The notes: a model not told the origin generated them from the sequence alone. A stretch of DNA of 64,000 nt from Streptomyces laurentii (GCA_002355495.1 AP017424.1:6141501-6205500); one strand, 5' to 3'; shown: positions 33,308-44,248, counted from the stretch's first letter. Numbers and translations are program-made.

Positions 33308-34570
33308 CTATATGTCCTGGTCGCGGGCGGTGTTGACCGCTGCCTGAAGCCGCAGCCAGGTCGGATCCGTCGCGGATGCCGTGGTGACCGTCGTCGTGTC
33401 GTCCGCGTCCCAGCTGCGGTCCCCGTCGGTCATGACGACATGGGCCCACAGGTCACCGTCGTCCGGAACCTCGGACGACGACTCCAGGAACGCGGCGACC
33501 GCGGCCCGCGCCGTGTCGTCACCGAGGGCCTCGGCCTGGGCGGGGTCGGCGTTCACGGACACGAGCGCGAGCTCGCCTTCGCCGCTCGCGACGACGAGAT
33601 CGCCGGTCGGCGTGCGGCCCAACGCGGACACCGGTGTGCCGGCGAACAGCTCGTGTCCGGCGGCCTGCTCGGCCTCGATGTCGAGTTCGACGAGGGCCCC
33701 GGTGGGGGTGCCGATCCAGAGCACCCCGGGGCGGGCTCCGAACGCGATGTTGTGGCTCGACCAGGCGCGCATCTCGTCGAGCCATTCCTGCGGGTACGGG
33801 TAGTCCGGCGTGGGCGTGCCGAGCGTGGTCGCCAGGACCTGGCGGAGTCCGGGGAACGTGAAGACGTCCAGCGTGTTCCCGTACGCGTTGCCTCGGACCG
33901 CGAGATGACGTCCGTCCCGGCTGAAGACCGGTGTCGTGTAGCCGTCGCAATCCAGGACCAGCGCGTGGTCCTGGACGCGCATCCTCGCGGGAGTGTCGCC
34001 CGGGTCGACGCGTGCGAAGAGACCTAGCGTCGCGCCCTGATCGCTCGCGAGCGTGGCGATCAGGCCGCCGCCGGGATGCTCCGCGACGCCGGTGTCCCAA
34101 GGGCGCCCGGTGCCGGCGCTGATGACGCGTGCATCGAGATCGAGGGCGTCGGAACGTTCCCACGCGGCGTCCGCGCCGTCCGACGACGGTGAGGCCCACA
34201 ACGTCCGGCCGTCCGGGCTGAACGCCAGATGGCGGTAACGGGCGGTGAAGGGCGGGCCTGCCGGGTCGGACGGCCCGGAGGGAGTCCAGCGCACCACTCC
34301 ACTCTCGCCGGCGACGGCGAGCAGCGGCTGGTGGGGATGCCAGGCCACCCCCGGGTGGCGGGGGCGATGCCACGCCGAATCAGGTACACCGCGCCCGTCG
34401 CCGACAGAACCGAGGGCGCGCAGCCACCCCGCTTCACAGGACCAGATGTGGACGAGACCACGTTCCGCGTCCAGGCCGGCGATCAGGGGAAGCCGCGGAT
34501 GGCAGACCAGTCGCCCGACGGGATGCCCACCACTGACCCGCGTGCGGGCCACAACCTCGATACCAGTCAT
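33308..34570 (-). CDS. WD40-like beta-propeller protein of unknown function
   Basis: A 420-residue protein made of repeated blade-like units (PGVAWHPHQPLLAVAGESGVV; RHLAFSPDGRTLWASPSSDG; PVFSRDGRHLAVRGNAYG). No signal peptide or membrane segment is visible, so it is probably cytoplasmic. ATG 34570 follows TACGGT by 6 nt and has no ribosome site, suggesting a leaderless mRNA. It is divergent from aconitase. Its composition recalls the broken propeller-like gene at 26920-28046, but no catalytic domain is attached to either. Confidence 0.7.
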   Translation of the reverse strand: MTGIEVVARTRVSGGHPVGRLVCHPRLPLIAGLDAERGLVHIWSCEAGWLRALGSVGDGRGVPDSAWHRPRHPGVAWHPHQPLLAVAGESGVVRWTPSGPSDPAGPPFTARYRHLAFSPDGRTLWASPSSDGADAAWERSDALDLDARVISAGTGRPWDTGVAEHPGGGLIATLASDQGATLGLFARVDPGDTPARMRVQDHALVLDCDGYTTPVFSRDGRHLAVRGNAYGNTLDVFTFPGLRQVLATTLGTPTPDYPYPQEWLDEMRAWSSHNIAFGARPGVLWIGTPTGALVELDIEAEQAAGHELFAGTPVSALGRTPTGDLVVASGEGELALVSVNADPAQAEALGDDTARAAVAAFLESSSEVPDDGDLWAHVVMTDGDRSWDADDTTTVTTASATDPTWLRLQAAVNTARDQDI

Positions 34571-34751
34571 CGGGACACCGTAGTTCCCGGTGATCAGGGG
34601 CGGGCTATCTTCGGGCTTCCGGTACGGGAGCCCCATCCCGCCCCCCCGGAGGCGGGGACCCGATGCCTCGGAAAGACTGGGACCGCCCCGGTTCCGCCGG
34701 GGCGGGTCGCGTCCTGCCGGGCATGACCGAGCGGCGGTGATGTACTAGAGT

Positions 34752-34769
34752 TATCTCGACATCGAGATA
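34752..34769. promoter_or_regulatory. Palindrome upstream of aconitase
   Basis: TATCTCGA-CA-TCGAGATA is an 18-bp inverted repeat, perfect outside the two centre bases, about 130 bp before the aconitase start. Its outer ATCTC-N6-GAGAT pattern is the same as in the murA(HTH) promoter at 24628-24643. The binding protein is unknown. Confidence 0.6.
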
Positions 34770-34811
34770 TCTGCCGAGGCGCACCGCTGCCGCCACCCCG
34801 GTAAGGGCTAC

Positions 34812-34830
34812 CTCACTTAGCCTTACCTCA
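34812..34830 (-). promoter_or_regulatory. Iron-box-like (DmdR/IdeR) site at the aconitase promoter
   Basis: On the minus strand the 19-mer TGAGGTAAGGCTAAGTGAG matches the actinobacterial iron box TTAGGTTAGGCTAACCTAA at 13 positions, with the central AAGGCTAA intact. Aconitase is an Fe-S enzyme, so iron-dependent control is plausible. TAGCCT inside it could also be a -10. Confidence 0.45.
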
Positions 34831-34897
34831 GCGGATCGACGACGTGTACGTGGCGGCAGGATGCGGTGGAACGCGCACATATATGAAGGAGACTGTC

Positions 34898-37612
<2,715 letters not shown>

Positions 37613-37657
37613 ATCGACCGGGATCGGTGACGGCCGGCTGACCGGCCCGTAGCCCAA

Positions 37658-37689
37658 GGGCCCTCTCCCCACCGGGGAGAGGGCCCTTT
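37658..37689 (+). terminator. Intrinsic terminator after aconitase
   Basis: GGGCCCTCTCCCC and its exact complement pair around an ACC loop (13-bp stem), followed by TTT. Confidence 0.92.
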
Positions 37690-38064
37690 CGCATGCCCGG
37701 AAAAGGTCCGGAGCGGCGGGGCGGGCGAGGGGAAAACAGGCAAGTATCCGGGAATGTCAAGGGTGTTGGCGACCCGCCACGCGGATCTTCCGGCGGATTC
37801 GCCACGGATACCGGGCAGTTCGCGAACGGAGGTCTCAACTCGGAGAAGACTGCCGGGTAAACCTCGCATCGATCTTGCTCAGGCGAAGGAGAGTGGACTA
37901 TACCTGTCGGCGTCCCGCCCGTCGTCCCGAGCAGTCGGCGACGGCCCGACGCCTGCACGACCCAGCTGCAATTGACCGCGGTGGCGGGGCCCTTCGCCTG
38001 AGGCGAACTCGGTACGGGCGACCAGTACACCGCCTGAGTCCTGAATGAAGGCGAGGACTTGAGC
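37690..38064 (+). promoter_or_regulatory. ngcE upstream region with a 12-bp inverted repeat and palindrome
   Basis: There is no gene in this stretch. CTCAGGCGAAGG (37878-37889) and its exact inverse CCTTCGCCTGAG (37991-38002) flank about 100 bp that includes the promoter. The second copy also forms the self-palindrome TTCGCCT-G-AGGCGAA (37993-38007). A partial third copy, CCGCCTGAG, lies near 38030. The DasR-like site is listed separately. Confidence 0.5.
37892..37907. promoter_or_regulatory. ngcE: DasR-responsive element-like site overlapping the ngcE -10
   Basis: AGTGGACTATACCTGT matches the dre consensus AGTGGTCTAGACCACT at 12 of 16 positions. TTGCTC (37875-37880) and TATACC (37899-37904), 18 bp apart, could be the promoter, so the element covers the -10. 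DasR is the GlcNAc-responsive GntR repressor of chitin-sugar uptake. Confidence 0.55.
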
Positions 38065-39516
38065 ATGGGATCCACCTCCGCCCAGAACGGCACCCCCGAG
38101 CAGGGGGGCGTCGGCCGCCGTAATCTGATCAAGCGGTCCGCCGCCCTCGGTCTGATCTCCGTACCCGCCATGGGCTTCCTGTCCGCGTGCGCCTCCGGTG
38201 GCGGCGACGACGACAAGTCGGACAAGCCCAAGGGCGAGAAGACGAAGGACAATCCGTTCGGCGTCGCCAAGGGCGGCAAGCTCGACGTCGTCGTCTTCAA
38301 GGGCGGCTACGGCGACGACTACGCCAAGGCGTGGGAAGCCAGCTTCGAGAAGAAGTGGGGCGTCACCGCCGCCCACACCGGCACCCAGGAGATCACCGGC
38401 AAGCTCCAGCCGCGCTTCAACGCCGGCAACCCGCCGGACATCATCGACGACTCCGGCGCCCAGAAGATCAAGATCGACGTCCTGAACAAGAACGGCCAGC
38501 TGCTCGACCTCGCCGCGGTCCTCGACGCGCCGTCGATCGACGACCCGAGCAAGAAGGTCCGGGACACCCTGATCCCCGGCACCCTCGACGCGGGCATCCT
38601 GGAGGGCAAGACCGTCGCCCTCAACTACATCTACACGGTGTGGGGCCTGTGGTACTCCGGCAAGCTCTTCAAGGACAAGGGCTGGACCGAGCCGAAGACC
38701 TGGGACGAGTTCCTGGCCATCTGCAAGGACGCCACCAAGCAGGGCATCGGCGGCCTCGCCCACCAGGGCAAGTTCCCGTACTACATCAACGTCGCCATCA
38801 TGGACCTGATCGCCAAGAAGGGCGGTCTGGACGCCATGAAGGCGATCGACAACCTCGACCCCAAGGCGTTCGTCGGCTCCGACGCCGCCAAGGAGGCCGT
38901 CGAGGCGGTGTACGAGGTGGTCGAGAAGGGCTACCTGATGCCCGGCACCAACGGCCTGACCCACACCGAGTCGCAGACCCGCTGGAACCAGTACAAGGCC
39001 GCCTTCATCACCAGCGGTTCCTGGCTGGAGAACGAGCAGCTGAAGCAGACCCCGGACGACTTCGACATGAAGTTCATGCCGATGCCGCTGCTGCCCGGCA
39101 GCGCGATGCCGTACGAGGCGATCCGGGCCGGCTCCGGCGAGCCGTTCATCATCCCGTCCAAGGCCGCGAACCTGGCCGAGGCGCAGGAGTTCATGCGGAT
39201 GATGCTCTCCAAGGAGTGGTCGTCGCTCTTCGCCAAGGAGGCGAACTCCCTCACCATCCTGGCCGACGGCGTGGACCCGAACGTCAAGCTCCGCCCGGGT
39301 ACCCAGTCCACCGTCGAGGCGTCCAAGAAGGCGGGCACCAACACGTTCCGCTTCCTGTACACCGAGTGGTACAGCGAGATGGACACCGAGATCCAGAACG
39401 CCTCCAACGAGCTGATGGCCAAGCGCATCCAGCCCGCGGAATGGCTGAAGCGGGCCCAGGCGGCGGTCGACAAGGCCGCCAAGACCCCGGCGGCCCAGAA
39501 GAACCACCGCAGCTGA
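38065..39516 (+). CDS. ngcE: N-acetylglucosamine/diacetylchitobiose ABC importer, substrate-binding lipoprotein
   Basis: A 483-residue extracellular solute-binding protein (family 1). The N-terminus has a twin-arginine stretch (GRRNLIKRSAALGL) and lipobox LSAC, so it is probably a Tat-exported lipoprotein. The binding fold begins GKLDVVVFKGGYGDDYAKAW. Order with two permeases and a ROK regulator, and the sequence itself, match NgcE of the Ngc system known in S. olivaceoviridis. No ATPase is in the operon; in Streptomyces such importers share MsiK. GAGG precedes ATG 38065. A DasR-like site overlaps the promoter. Confidence 0.92.
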   Translation: MGSTSAQNGTPEQGGVGRRNLIKRSAALGLISVPAMGFLSACASGGGDDDKSDKPKGEKTKDNPFGVAKGGKLDVVVFKGGYGDDYAKAWEASFEKKWGVTAAHTGTQEITGKLQPRFNAGNPPDIIDDSGAQKIKIDVLNKNGQLLDLAAVLDAPSIDDPSKKVRDTLIPGTLDAGILEGKTVALNYIYTVWGLWYSGKLFKDKGWTEPKTWDEFLAICKDATKQGIGGLAHQGKFPYYINVAIMDLIAKKGGLDAMKAIDNLDPKAFVGSDAAKEAVEAVYEVVEKGYLMPGTNGLTHTESQTRWNQYKAAFITSGSWLENEQLKQTPDDFDMKFMPMPLLPGSAMPYEAIRAGSGEPFIIPSKAANLAEAQEFMRMMLSKEWSSLFAKEANSLTILADGVDPNVKLRPGTQSTVEASKKAGTNTFRFLYTEWYSEMDTEIQNASNELMAKRIQPAEWLKRAQAAVDKAAKTPAAQKNHRS

Positions 39517-39559
39517 CGCGCGGACACCCCCCACTCGGGACACCAGGGACAGGAACGCC

Positions 39560-40495
39560 ATGCGCAAAGGGCAGTACACGTTCGTCACGGGATTCCTCAT
39601 CCTCCCCGTGGCCCTCTATCTGGTCTTCGTCATCTGGCCGTACATCCAGACGTTCGGCTACTCGCTGACCGACTGGCAGGGACAGTCACAGGACTTCTCC
39701 TTCGTCGGCCTCGACAACTACGTCGCGCTCGCGAAGGACGACGTCTTCCTGGGAGCGGTCTGGCACAACATCCTGTACCTGGTGTTCGTCCCGGTGGTCA
39801 CCATCCTGCTCGCGCTCTTCTTCGCGTTCATGCTGAACGCGGGCGGGCGCAGCAAGGCCGGCGGGGTCGCGGGCGTCGCGGGGTCGAAGTTCTACAAGAT
39901 CGTCTACTTCTTCCCGCAGGTCCTCTCGCTCGCGATCCTCGCGGTGCTCTTCGGCGCCGTGTACCGCAGCGACTCCGGCGGCATGCTCAACGGCCTGCTC
40001 ATGAAGATCGGCCTGGTCGACCAGGACCAGCCCGTCGAGTGGCTGAACGAGCCGAACTACGTGCTCTGGGCGCTGCTCGCCGTCGTCGTCTGGCACGGCG
40101 TCGGCTTCTACCTGGTGCTGTTCTCCGCCGCCATGCAGTCCATCCCGAGGGACATCTACGAGGCCGCGCTGATCGACGGCGCCGGCCGCGCCCAGTCCTT
40201 CTTCCGCATCACGCTGCCGCTGCTGTGGGACTCCGTCCAGACCGCCTGGGTCTACCTCGGCATCGTCGCGATGGACATGTTCATCCTGGTGTCGACGATG
40301 ACCGCCCCCGGCGGCGAGTTCGGCGGCGGCCCGGACCACCACAGCGAGGTCATGTCGACCGTGATGATGCGGAACTTCCTCATCTTCGGCAAGAGCGGCT
40401 ACGCCTGCGCCATGGGCGTCGTCATGCTCCTGCTCACCCTGATCCTTTCCGTCGTCACGCTGCGCGCCACCCGCCGCGAGCGCCTCGAGTTCTGA
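39560..40495 (+). CDS. ngcF: NgcF sugar ABC transporter permease
   Basis: A 311-residue MalF-type inner membrane permease with six predicted helices, beginning FVTGFLILPVALYLVFVIWPYIQ. The EAA loop reads YEAALIDGAGRAQSFFRITLPLL and contacts the shared ATPase. It forms a heterodimer with NgcG. It lies 43 nt after ngcE and 15 nt before ngcG, clearly one operon. Confidence 0.93.
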   Translation: MRKGQYTFVTGFLILPVALYLVFVIWPYIQTFGYSLTDWQGQSQDFSFVGLDNYVALAKDDVFLGAVWHNILYLVFVPVVTILLALFFAFMLNAGGRSKAGGVAGVAGSKFYKIVYFFPQVLSLAILAVLFGAVYRSDSGGMLNGLLMKIGLVDQDQPVEWLNEPNYVLWALLAVVVWHGVGFYLVLFSAAMQSIPRDIYEAALIDGAGRAQSFFRITLPLLWDSVQTAWVYLGIVAMDMFILVSTMTAPGGEFGGGPDHHSEVMSTVMMRNFLIFGKSGYACAMGVVMLLLTLILSVVTLRATRRERLEF

Positions 40496-40510
40496 GCGGG
40501 AGAACCGACG

Positions 40511-41476
40511 ATGAACGACCGCATCCAGAAGACCGACCAGATTCCGGCCGCCGCGGCGGGCTCCCCGGGCGGCGGCGCGTCCGTCCCCCGGCAGCGCGCG
40601 GGAGGCCGGGGGAGCGGGCCCGCCACGGGCCCGGCCCGCGAGGGCACCGTCCTCAACGTCTTCTCGCACGGCTTCCTCGCCCTGTGGGCGCTGCTGATCG
40701 TGCTGCCGCTGATCTGGCTGGTGCTCAGCTCCTTCAAGACCGACGCGCAGATCGCCGGCTCGGCCTTCGGCTGGCCGTCGAACTGGTCCTTCGACGTCTT
40801 CGGCCGCGCCTGGGACAAGGGCATCGGCGACTACTTCCTGAACACCCTGATCGTCCTGGTGTTCTCGGTGCCGCTGACGATGCTGTTCGGCTCCATGGCC
40901 GCGTACGTGCTCGCGCGCTACCGGTTCGTGGGCAACCGGCTCATCTACTACTTCTTCGTCGCCGGCGCGATGTTCCCGGTGTTCCTGGCCCTCGTCCCGC
41001 TCTTCTTCATGGTGAAGATGCTCGGGATGCTCAACACCTACCAGGGCCTGATCCTGGTGTACGTCGCGTACTCGCTGCCGTTCACCGTCTTCTTCATGCA
41101 CGCGTTCTTCCGGACGCTGCCGACGGCCGTCTTCGAGGCCGCGATCCTGGACGGGGCCTCGCACACCCGGGCCTTCTTCCAGGTGATGCTGCCGATGGCC
41201 AAACCCGGCCTGATCAGCGTGGGCATCTTCAACACGCTGGGGCAGTGGAACCAGTTCCTGCTGCCGACCGTGCTCATGCAGCCGCAGCAGGGCGGTGACC
41301 CGGAACGGTACGTGCTCACGCAGGGACTCATCCAGCTCCAGCAGCAGCAGGGCTACGAGACGGACCTGCCGGTGCTCTTCGCCGGTGTGACCATCGCCAT
41401 GATCCCGATGCTGGTGGTCTACCTCTCCTTCCAGCGGCAGGTGCAGGCGGGCCTGACCTCGGCCACCCTCAAGTAG
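40511..41476 (+). CDS. ngcG: NgcG sugar ABC transporter permease
   Basis: A 321-residue MalG-type permease. After a Gly/Ala/Pro-rich cytoplasmic extension of about 50 residues come six helices (FLALWALLIVLPLIWLVLSS first) and the EAA loop FEAAILDGASHTRAFFQVMLPM. It pairs with NgcF to import GlcNAc or chitobiose. A perfect terminator follows at 41550-41586. Confidence 0.93.
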   Translation: MNDRIQKTDQIPAAAAGSPGGGASVPRQRAGGRGSGPATGPAREGTVLNVFSHGFLALWALLIVLPLIWLVLSSFKTDAQIAGSAFGWPSNWSFDVFGRAWDKGIGDYFLNTLIVLVFSVPLTMLFGSMAAYVLARYRFVGNRLIYYFFVAGAMFPVFLALVPLFFMVKMLGMLNTYQGLILVYVAYSLPFTVFFMHAFFRTLPTAVFEAAILDGASHTRAFFQVMLPMAKPGLISVGIFNTLGQWNQFLLPTVLMQPQQGGDPERYVLTQGLIQLQQQQGYETDLPVLFAGVTIAMIPMLVVYLSFQRQVQAGLTSATLK

Positions 41477-41549
41477 GCCGAGCAGTCCGCAACCCGCCTC
41501 CGCCGTACGGCCGTCAGCGGCCCGAAGGCGGCGCGACCAGCGCGTACAC

Positions 41550-41586
41550 GGTCCGGCCCCGGGGCTCGAAGCCCCGGGGCCGGACC
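41550..41586 (+). terminator. Terminator of the ngcEFG operon
   Basis: A perfect 17-bp stem (arms 41550-41566 and 41570-41586) with a CGA loop, followed by TTT. Confidence 0.95.
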
Positions 41587-41690
41587 TTTCGCTTCCGGAT
41601 TCGACTACCGTCGAGGACTTGACGACGACAAGCCCGACGGCGGAGCTTGGAGTTCACAACTTGTACGCGACGTAGGGTGGAGTTGAGTCG

Positions 41691-42914
41691 ATGGAGACTC
41701 CGGGTTCGCAGTCCTCGCTGCACCGGGCCAATCTGGAGCGGGTCGTCCGGGCCGTACGTACGGCCGGGTCGCTCACCCAGGCGGAGATCGCCCGGGCGAC
41801 CGGGCTGTCCGCCGCCACGGTCTCCAACATCGTGCGAGAACTGAAGGACGGCGGGACCGTCGAGGTCACCCCGACCTCCGCCGGGGGCCGCCGGGCCCGC
41901 AGCGTCTCGCTCAGCGGTGACGCGGGCGCGGTCGTGGGAGTCGATTTCGGCCATACGCACCTGCGCGTCGCGATCGGCAACCTGGCCCACCAGGTGCTCG
42001 CCGAGACGGCCGAGCCACTGGACGTGGACGGCTCAGCCGAGGAGGGCTTCGACCGGGCGGAAGAGCTGGTCAAGCGGCTGATCGAGGAATCCGGCATCCG
42101 CCGGGAGAAGCTCGTCGGCGTCGGCCTCGGCGTACCGGGCCCCATCGACGTCTCCTCGGGAACCCTGGGCTCGACGTCCATCCTGCCGGGCTGGAGCGGG
42201 ATCAGCCCCGCCGACGAGCTCGCCGACCGGCTCGGCGTGCCCGTGCACGTCGACAACGACGCCAACCTGGGCGCGCTCGGCGAGCTGGTCTGGGGCAGCG
42301 GCCGGGGCGTGAGCGACCTCGCGTACATCAAGGTCGCCGGCGGGGTGGGCGCCGGTCTGGTCATCGACGGCCGGGTCTACCGGGGCCCGGGCGGCACGGC
42401 CGGCGAGATCGGGCACATCACCCTCGACGAGTCCGGCCCGGTCTGCCGCTGCGGCAACCGGGGCTGCCTGGAGACCTTCGCGTCCGCCCGCTACGTCCTG
42501 CCGCTGCTCCAGCCGACCCACGGGGCCGATCTGACCATGGAGCGGGTGGTCCAGCTGGCCCGCGAGGGCGACCCCGGCTGCCGCCGGGTGATCGCCGACG
42601 TCGGCCGGCACATCGGCAGCGCCGTCGCCAGTCTCTGCAATCTGCTGAACCCGAGCCGGGTGATCCTCGGCGGCGATCTCGCGGAGGCCGGCGAGATCGT
42701 CCTCGCGCCGATCCGGGATTCCGTCGCCCGGTACGCCATCCCCAGCGCCGCCCGCCGCCTGGTCCTGGCCCCGGGGGCCCTGGGCAGCCGGGCCGAGGTG
42801 CTCGGCGCGCTCGCGCTCGTCCTGAGCGAGACGGGCGACTCGACGCTCCTGGAGAACGCCCTGGACGCTCCGCCGGCCGGGCCGGAGAGCTCCGTCATGC
42901 CTTCACTTAGATAA
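41691..42914 (+). CDS. rok7B7: ROK family transcriptional regulator (Rok7B7-type)
   Basis: A 407-residue repressor/activator. Residues about 15-60 form a winged HTH (LTQAEIARATGLSAATVSNIVRELKDGG). The rest is a ROK sugar-kinase-like sensor with GVDFGHTHLRVAIGN, LGVPGPID, and the zinc-type motif GHITLDESGPVCRCGNRGCLET. GGTGGAG precedes ATG 41691. It lies between ngcEFG and xylFGH exactly as Rok7B7 (SCO6008) does in S. coelicolor. There it was reported to influence xylFGH and carbon catabolite control, so both flanking importers are plausible targets. Confidence 0.88.
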   Translation: METPGSQSSLHRANLERVVRAVRTAGSLTQAEIARATGLSAATVSNIVRELKDGGTVEVTPTSAGGRRARSVSLSGDAGAVVGVDFGHTHLRVAIGNLAHQVLAETAEPLDVDGSAEEGFDRAEELVKRLIEESGIRREKLVGVGLGVPGPIDVSSGTLGSTSILPGWSGISPADELADRLGVPVHVDNDANLGALGELVWGSGRGVSDLAYIKVAGGVGAGLVIDGRVYRGPGGTAGEIGHITLDESGPVCRCGNRGCLETFASARYVLPLLQPTHGADLTMERVVQLAREGDPGCRRVIADVGRHIGSAVASLCNLLNPSRVILGGDLAEAGEIVLAPIRDSVARYAIPSAARRLVLAPGALGSRAEVLGALALVLSETGDSTLLENALDAPPAGPESSVMPSLR

Positions 42915-42954
42915 CGGATGGCACCGTTGTCATCTCGTTAAGGATTTACTCCTT
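42913..42954. promoter_or_regulatory. xylF: Two inverted repeats upstream of xylF
   Basis: AACGG-N6-CCGTT at 42913-42928 (overlapping the ROK stop codon) and AAGGA-TTTAC-TCCTT at 42940-42954 form a tight pair in the rok-xylF gap. They sit where a repressor of xylFGH would act. Binding by the ROK protein is inference. Confidence 0.5.
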
Positions 42955-43032
42955 GACGCCGACTCTGGGGCCGAGTTGACTGCCAGCCACCTCGGCCGCG
43001 ACGTCGCGGCCCCGTCAGGGAGGCAACCCCAC

Positions 43033-44130
43033 ATGAACGCAATGACGCGCCGCGTCGTCATCGGCACGGCCGCGCTGTCCATGGCCCTCTCCCTCGCCGC
43101 CTGCGGCAAGGCCGGCGACAGCGGCTCCGACGACGCGGGCGGCGACGGCAAGACCATCGGTCTGCTCCTGCCGGAGAACAAGACCACGCGCTACGAGACC
43201 TTCGACCGGCCGATCATCGAGACCAAGATCGAGTCGCTGTGCTCCGACTGCACGGTCAAGTACAACAACGCGGCGGGGGACACCCAGACGCAGAAGAAGC
43301 AGTTCGACGCGCTCGTCACCCAGGGCATCAAGGTGATCATCCTGGACGCCGTCGACTACAAGGCGACCAAGCCCTGGATCGCGGACGCCGAGAAGAAGGG
43401 CGTGAAGGTCGTCGCGTACGACCGCCTCACCGAGGGCCCGATCGCCGCCTACGTCTCGTACGACAACGAGAAGATCGGGCGCCTCCAGGGCGAGGGCCTG
43501 GTGAAGGCGCTGGGCGACAAGGCCGAGGATGCCAACGTTGTCATGATCAACGGCTCGCCGCTCGACCCCAACGCCCCGCTGTTCAAGAAGGGCGCCCACA
43601 GCGTCCTCGACACCGCCGTGAAGAAGGTCGTCTACGAGCAGGACATCCCGGACTGGTCCCCGGACGAGGCGGCCAAGAAGATGGGTGCCGCCATCGACTC
43701 CCTGGGCAAGGGCGGCTTCCAGGGCGTCTACTCCGCCAACGACGGCATGGCGGGCGGCGCCATCACCTCCCTCTCCAAGCAGGGCATCAAGGTCCCGGTC
43801 GGCGGCCAGGACGCCGAACTCGCCGGTCTGCAGCGGATCCTGAAGGGCGACCAGTCCTTCACCATCTACAAGCAGATCAAGCCCGAGGCCGAGACCACCG
43901 CGGAGATCGCGGTCAAGATCCTCAAGGGTGAGAAGTTCGACGACGTCGCCCCGCTCAAGGTCACCAGCCTCAGCGGCGAGTTCAAGGACATCCCGGCCAA
44001 GCTGTACGACGCGCAGATCGTGACCAAGGAGAACATCGCCTCCACGATCATCGCCGACAACGTCTACAAGGCGACCGACATCTGCACCGCCGAGTACAAG
44101 GCGGCCTGCGAGGCGGCGGGCATCAAGTAG
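43033..44130 (+). CDS. xylF: Xylose ABC importer, substrate-binding lipoprotein XylF
   Basis: A 365-residue periplasmic-binding-protein-like (Peripla_BP_4) lipoprotein. The signal ends at lipobox LAAC (cysteine at about residue 23). The ligand-binding core starts GKTIGLLLPENKTTRYETFDRP and contains VKVVAYDRLTEGPIAAYVSYDN and GVYSANDGMAGGAI, typical of XylF/ChvE proteins. GGGAGG precedes ATG 43033. It is the first gene of xylFGH. Inverted repeats lie upstream, and an unusual tandem repeat separates it from xylG. Confidence 0.9.
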   Translation: MNAMTRRVVIGTAALSMALSLAACGKAGDSGSDDAGGDGKTIGLLLPENKTTRYETFDRPIIETKIESLCSDCTVKYNNAAGDTQTQKKQFDALVTQGIKVIILDAVDYKATKPWIADAEKKGVKVVAYDRLTEGPIAAYVSYDNEKIGRLQGEGLVKALGDKAEDANVVMINGSPLDPNAPLFKKGAHSVLDTAVKKVVYEQDIPDWSPDEAAKKMGAAIDSLGKGGFQGVYSANDGMAGGAITSLSKQGIKVPVGGQDAELAGLQRILKGDQSFTIYKQIKPEAETTAEIAVKILKGEKFDDVAPLKVTSLSGEFKDIPAKLYDAQIVTKENIASTIIADNVYKATDICTAEYKAACEAAGIK

Positions 44131-44134
44131 CCCC

Positions 44135-44222
44135 GGCCAGGCGGCCAGGCGGCCAGGCGGCCAGGCGGCCAGGCGGCCAGGCGGCCAGGCGGCCAGGCGG
44201 CCAGGCGGCCAGGCGGCCGGGC
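44135..44222. repeat. Tandem repeat GGCCAGGC, ten perfect copies plus one variant
   Basis: Ten identical 8-bp units run from 44135 to 44214, followed by GGCCGGGC. The array begins 4 nt after the xylF stop, so it lies in the xylF-xylG spacer of the transcript. The unit has no spacer and is not CRISPR-like. Such perfect arrays vary by slippage. Confidence 0.95.
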
Positions 44223-44226
44223 GGCC

Positions 44227-44248
44227 GCCGGGACCCGCCGGTCCCGGC
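44227..44248 (+). terminator. Hairpin in the xylF-xylG spacer (partial terminator or mRNA stabiliser)
   Basis: GCCGGGACC and GGTCCCGGC pair perfectly around a CGCC loop, directly after the tandem repeat. It sits inside the operon, so it may weaken readthrough and let the binding protein be made in excess over xylGH. From here to 44433 no gene is seen. Confidence 0.55.

Noticed and set aside
37754..37975. A 73-residue gene upstream of ngcE
   Set aside because: Its composition is random-like, it lacks a clear ribosome site, and it overlaps the ngcE promoter and DasR-like element.
44135..44222. CRISPR array
   Set aside because: The 8-bp units are contiguous with no spacers; it is a simple tandem repeat.
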